NCBI GenBank assembly: GCA_013397115.1
Contig: VWZW01002639.1
Span: 372,001 to 436,000, forward strand
Direction of reading: 5' to 3'
DNA from: Edolisoma coerulescens
Lineage: Eukaryota > Chordata > Aves > Passeriformes > Campephagidae
Length of the DNA: 64,000 nt
The position numbers and the translations under genes are program-made. Below, in pieces: positions 60,293 to 64,000 of this stretch; the stretch's first letter is position 1; every line of letters starts with the position of its first letter. The notes below the pieces were generated by a model. It saw nothing but the letters and a program-made list of their open reading frames with translations, ran no database searches and was not told where the DNA came from.

Positions 60293-60814
60293 CACCACCT
60301 CTAACTTCCTGTGCCTGTTGGTTGGGCTCCCTGTGGGCCTGCAGGAAACCTGGGACAATCCTCCCTGGGCTGGTGAATTTATGCCCAGTCTGAGTGACAA
60401 TGATGGGCACTGGGTGTGGTTCACCGAAGCCCCAGCCCCACATCCTTGCTCCAAACAGCACAGAGCATAGGAAGGTTCTGTCTTTTTGATGTGTGAGGCA
60501 CATTCTGTCACTCGTGTGCATCCCTTCACTTTTCTTTTCCTTTTCCAGATTTCCCTTTCGCTGAAAATCCAAGAAGATTTTTGGCTCTTGTGGACTAGGA
60601 GCAATGAAAGAGCAACATTCCTTTGTACCAAAATCCCATGGATAAACCAGAGCTGTTCGTGGCCTCCTACAAACCTTCATGTTGGCCAAGCTTCAGCCAC
60701 TTTTTCAAGGTGCTGTTTCTGTGCCCTCACTGCAAATGGTCCCAGAAATCCCTCCCTGGAAGACTCTTTGTCCATCATGCCTAGAAACTGCCTGGCCACA
60801 GTCCCTGTGCCCAT

Positions 60815-60893
60815 CATGTGTGTCCTGTGCAGGGCCAGCAGCTGGACCTGGATGCTCCTCGTGGATCCCTTCCAGCCTGGGCTATTTTGTGTT
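60815..60893 (+). mobile_element. CR1 fragment, second subfamily
   Basis: 'cctgtgcagggccagcagct' then 'gtggatcccttccagcctgg' matches the inner tail of the 55,395 element. The terminal repeats are lost. Confidence 0.7.
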
Positions 60894-61000
60894 AATATCT
60901 CATTTTATATCACCTCAACACGCCCTGATCTGTTCCCTCTCATGTTACACTTTCTTTGAGAACTCTGGGGATCAGAATCTTTGATTCGGTGCCTGTGCAG

Positions 61001-61100
61001 CAAATTTGGGGCATGTTTTCCAAATTTGGTGCAGGTTTTCCAAATTTGGTGCAGGTTTTCCAAATTTGGAGCATGATTTCCAAATTTGGTGCATGTTTCC
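61001..61100. repeat. Five-unit 20-bp tandem repeat
   Basis: A 20-bp unit, roughly caaatttggtgcaggttttc, is repeated five times with small changes, in the long upstream intron of CNTN6. It is open in several frames simply because 20-bp periods shift frame, so I give it no coding role. Confidence 0.93.
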
Positions 61101-63711
61101 CACCCCACACTGGCATTTTTGCTGCTGCAGCAATCCCCCCAGCAGTAATGATGTGCATGGCAGCACACTTGGACTGGAAGAGAAGCACAGAAGGTTGCAT
61201 TCTCTCATTACTTTTTTTTCTGCAAACTCCTAATTAGGAACCTTGATTCCCAGCCTGCTCAGTGGAAAAAATCCAATGAGATTAGCCGGCTTTGGATGGA
61301 GTCCTGAACATCCAGCAGAAAATGTGCATGGAGCAGGGGCAGGACGCGAGCTGGAAGGGGGAGAGGGCCCAGCACTGACACTCACTGGGGTTTGGATCAT
61401 TGCCATTCCTTGTGACAGGCAAGAGTGACAGATTTCCTGGGACATCTCAGCGTGCAGGAGAGCCCCTTGGAAAGGCTCACCTTACCAAGGCTGCCATGAC
61501 TCGAGTGGGAACAATTTCAAATTGTACCAGAGAGGTGTCCTGCAGAGGGGAGTTGTGAGAAACCCAGCAGCACGAGGTTGTCATTCCTTCCCTCTTTTCA
61601 CGAGAGAACAACTGCTTCATTTGCTTCCTCCACACTCACATTGTCTGCTGGGCTAAACACTGGCACTGAGTGCTCAGCAACACAGGGTGAAATCAGGTTT
61701 TTTGGCTCGTTCCATTGTGAAACTCTCCAAGGAAAGAGAGAAGAAAGGAAAAGCCCTTTTCTCCTGTCTTCCCCTGCACCAATATCCCCTGTCTGCTGCC
61801 TGGGTCAGGTAGCAATGGGGGTCCCCTCCTGCCTCCTCGTTACTCTGCAGTGCCTTGACTTCAAATGGAAGCAGAACAGAGAGAGAAGAAAGGGGAAAAA
61901 CAAAGGAGAGTAAGATAAAGAAAGAAAAATAAAATATTGCCTTTTTCTTCCCATCATCTCTGCTTGTTCTTCCTTCTCCTCATCTCCCTCCTCATCTTTC
62001 AGCCAGGTTTTCCATTCCCCTGCCTTCGCTCTCAGCGTGGGGAACAAGAACAAAATAACCAGAAATGGAGAAGAAGGAAAGGCTGAAGGTACTTGAGGAG
62101 AGTTTGAGGTGCTTTCTGACAACCCTTTGGTGGTGAAACTTCCCTTATGCCTATATCACACGTTTTGGTAATTCCTGTGAGTGTGCCCTGTGTGATGTTC
62201 CTCCCAGAGCCAGTGGCTTTGTGCAGGAGGCAGCACTGGAAAATGCCTATAACAGCCCCAAAACCAGACAAACTTCTCTGCTGAGAGAGAATAAATCCTC
62301 AGTAAAGACATCGGAGCTGCCTCTCCCAGTCCTCTGTCGTACCCTTCTCTTTCCTGTTCCCTCTGAAACCAGGACCCCTGGGATGCCAGCATTTGGATAT
62401 TTTTAGCTAGAAAACGCTTCCTGCAGCTCTCAGCATTCCCTCAGGAATGGTGTGGTGGTGGGGTTTGTCTGGTTATCACCAAATGTGCTGTGACACTGGG
62501 GCTTCAGAGATAAAAACCACCTCTAAACAGTGAGCCCAGGCTTTGTGGGAGTTTTCAGGTCTTGATGAGTAACTTCAGACCAAACACTGAAGGCGGGCAG
62601 GTAAATCTGTGCTTTTGGTTCCTGTCAATCTGTTTGTAAGCAAAGAGTGGAGCTGAAGTGATTAATCAAATTTAGCAGATGTGGAATCAATCCCATTGGT
62701 TCTCCAGGCAAAAGTGGGATTTCATCAACAGATAAGCTTAATTTGTATTCATGTTGACTTTCAGCAGTGGTGTCTGAGATAGCTGGAATTGCTCTGATTG
62801 CTGATGCCCACACTTCAAGTGCTCTATTTAAATACTAAAATAGGAAATGAACTTCTTTACAAGCACACAGACACTGATAAGACAGAAGGGTTAAGGCATC
62901 TCATCAAAGCTATGCAAAGCTCTTCGTGGTAGAAGAGCAAGGAGGATAAAACCAGAGATACACTTAATCTAGGCTTCAAAAACCAGCCTTAAAAAATAAA
63001 ATAACAGTAAAATTAATATCCCAGTGCTATTCACCCAGCTCCAGTGCTGTAGAAAGCTGGGAATGGAATAGCAAGTGCTGGAATATCATAAGAAAAATGG
63101 ATTTTATATGGAACTTGGTACTTGCATGCAAATATCGGGGGGATTTTATGCACAAGCAGTGGGTGAGGAGAGCAGGGTGGTTTGTGGCACTGAGCAGCCT
63201 GACAAGCAAGGCTCCTCTTTGCCTGTGCTGCTCATCTGCTTTGACTTCAAGGCAGCTGAGGGTTTTTTTTCAGACACTCTGGATGGGTTTCATTCCCCTA
63301 GCTTTGCTCATCTAAGTTTGGTATCTTGTTTGAGAGGGAGGCACCTGCCAAGAAAAAGTAAATAACTCCCTTAGGCTGCATATTGACTTCAGCTAAAGAA
63401 TAGTCAAGTGCCATCAATCTCCTCCTTTGTTAGCAGACTAGTGCAAATTTTGGAATTTTCTATCCATTTGGTCCTGATTCCTCCCCAAGCAGATTTTTTT
63501 ATTTATTTTTAAGGATAACGGATATTCTGAAGCTAAACCAACAGCACTGACATTCTGGTAATTGAAATGTTTCCCTGAAGTTTGCTGAACTGTCCTGACA
63601 CATTTCTGCTCAAATTGGTTGGAGCTGAAATGCTGTTTCACAGACAATACATTTTGTGTGTTGTATTTGATCAGGGGATTGAGGACTTCTCCTGTTTACC
63701 AAATAATCACA

Positions 63712-64000
63712 AGATGAGCTGAGCTGGGAGGGACCCACGAGGATCATCCAGTGCAGCCCCTGACCCTGCACAGACACCCCAAATCCCACCCTGGGCATCC
63801 CTGGCAGAGCTGTCCAAATGCTCCTGGAGCTCTGGCAGCCTCGGGGCCGTGCCCATTCCCTGGGGAGCCTGGGCAGTGCCCAGCACCCTCTGGGGGAAGA
63901 ACCTTTCCTAAAATCCAGCCTAACCCTGCCCTGGCCCAGCTCCAGCCATTCCCTGTCCCTGTCACAGCGAGCAGAGATTGGAGCTGCCCCTCAGGAGCTG
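63712..64000 (-). mobile_element. CR1 LINE 3' fragment, second subfamily, runs off window
   Basis: Plus strand: 'gggagggacccacgaggatc', 'tgctcctggagctctggcag', 'ctgggggaagaacctttcc'. It is the inverse of the 55,395 element and continues past the window edge. Confidence 0.9.

Larger units (their letters stand above)
53528..64000 (-). other. CNTN6: Upstream CNTN6 intron, 3' part
   Basis: No exon matching the first half of Ig5 was found. The missing exon should carry the first Ig5 cysteine and a Trp-Lys motif and end two bases into an Arg codon. The intron therefore exceeds 10.6 kb. It holds five CR1 fragments, the 61.0-kb tandem repeat and a repeat-free block at about 58,950-59,230. Confidence 0.6.

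Noticed and set aside
60905..61237. Repetitive proteins on both strands (NLENLHQIWK-like repeats)
   Set aside because: They follow from the 20-bp tandem repeat, which is open in several frames; no supporting start or splice context.
61805..62122. Minus-strand frame containing EWKTWLKDEEGDEEKEE
   Set aside because: Trp-Lys recalled the Ig core, but it is followed by a low-complexity acidic run from CT-rich DNA and has no cysteine or splice sites that fit.

Overview
This is a vertebrate nuclear window, most likely from a bird and probably a songbird. About 30 CR1 LINE fragments, most of them 3' ends, lie on both strands. They carry typical avian CR1 tails: a 'gcccatggcaggg' block, then 'ggtcccttccaaccc', ending in short attctgtg-type repeats. 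I see no bacterial or organellar genes, no tRNA or rRNA gene, no CRISPR array and no intact virus. Species assignment is inference; the repeat style and gene structure are what the sequence shows.

The one gene I can support is on the minus strand, from about 53.3 kb down to 35.6 kb. It is the 3' half of a contactin, best matched to contactin-6 (CNTN6, also called NB-3), a GPI-anchored neuronal immunoglobulin-superfamily adhesion protein. Twelve coding exons can be placed. All have AG/GT boundaries and their phases join without a break. Together they encode about 584 residues: the second half of Ig5, all of Ig6, four fibronectin type III domains in the usual two exons each, and a C-terminal exon with a GPI-anchor signal and stop codon. 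The exons for the signal peptide, Ig1-4 and the first half of Ig5 are not visible, so they should lie beyond 64,000. The coding exons look intact.

Layout: 1-35.2 kb is apparently intergenic sequence 3' of the gene, with CR1 fragments, microsatellites, a 151-bp inverted repeat pair at 32.5/34.2 kb and some candidate conserved non-coding blocks. At 35.2-53.3 kb lie the exons and introns, including a 214-base N gap at 39,946-40,159 flanked by two copies of the same 331 bp, which is almost certainly an assembly artefact. From 53.3 to 64 kb is the 3' part of a long upstream intron, with more CR1 and a five-unit 20-bp tandem repeat.

I did not find an unmistakable new biological system. The most interesting local structures are a 20-bp tandem duplication that copies the 5' splice site of one CNTN6 exon, CR1 elements that come within 20-30 bp of CNTN6 splice sites, the inverted repeat pair that would fold into a 151-bp RNA stem if the 3' UTR extended that far, and an extended, polar end to the GPI signal.
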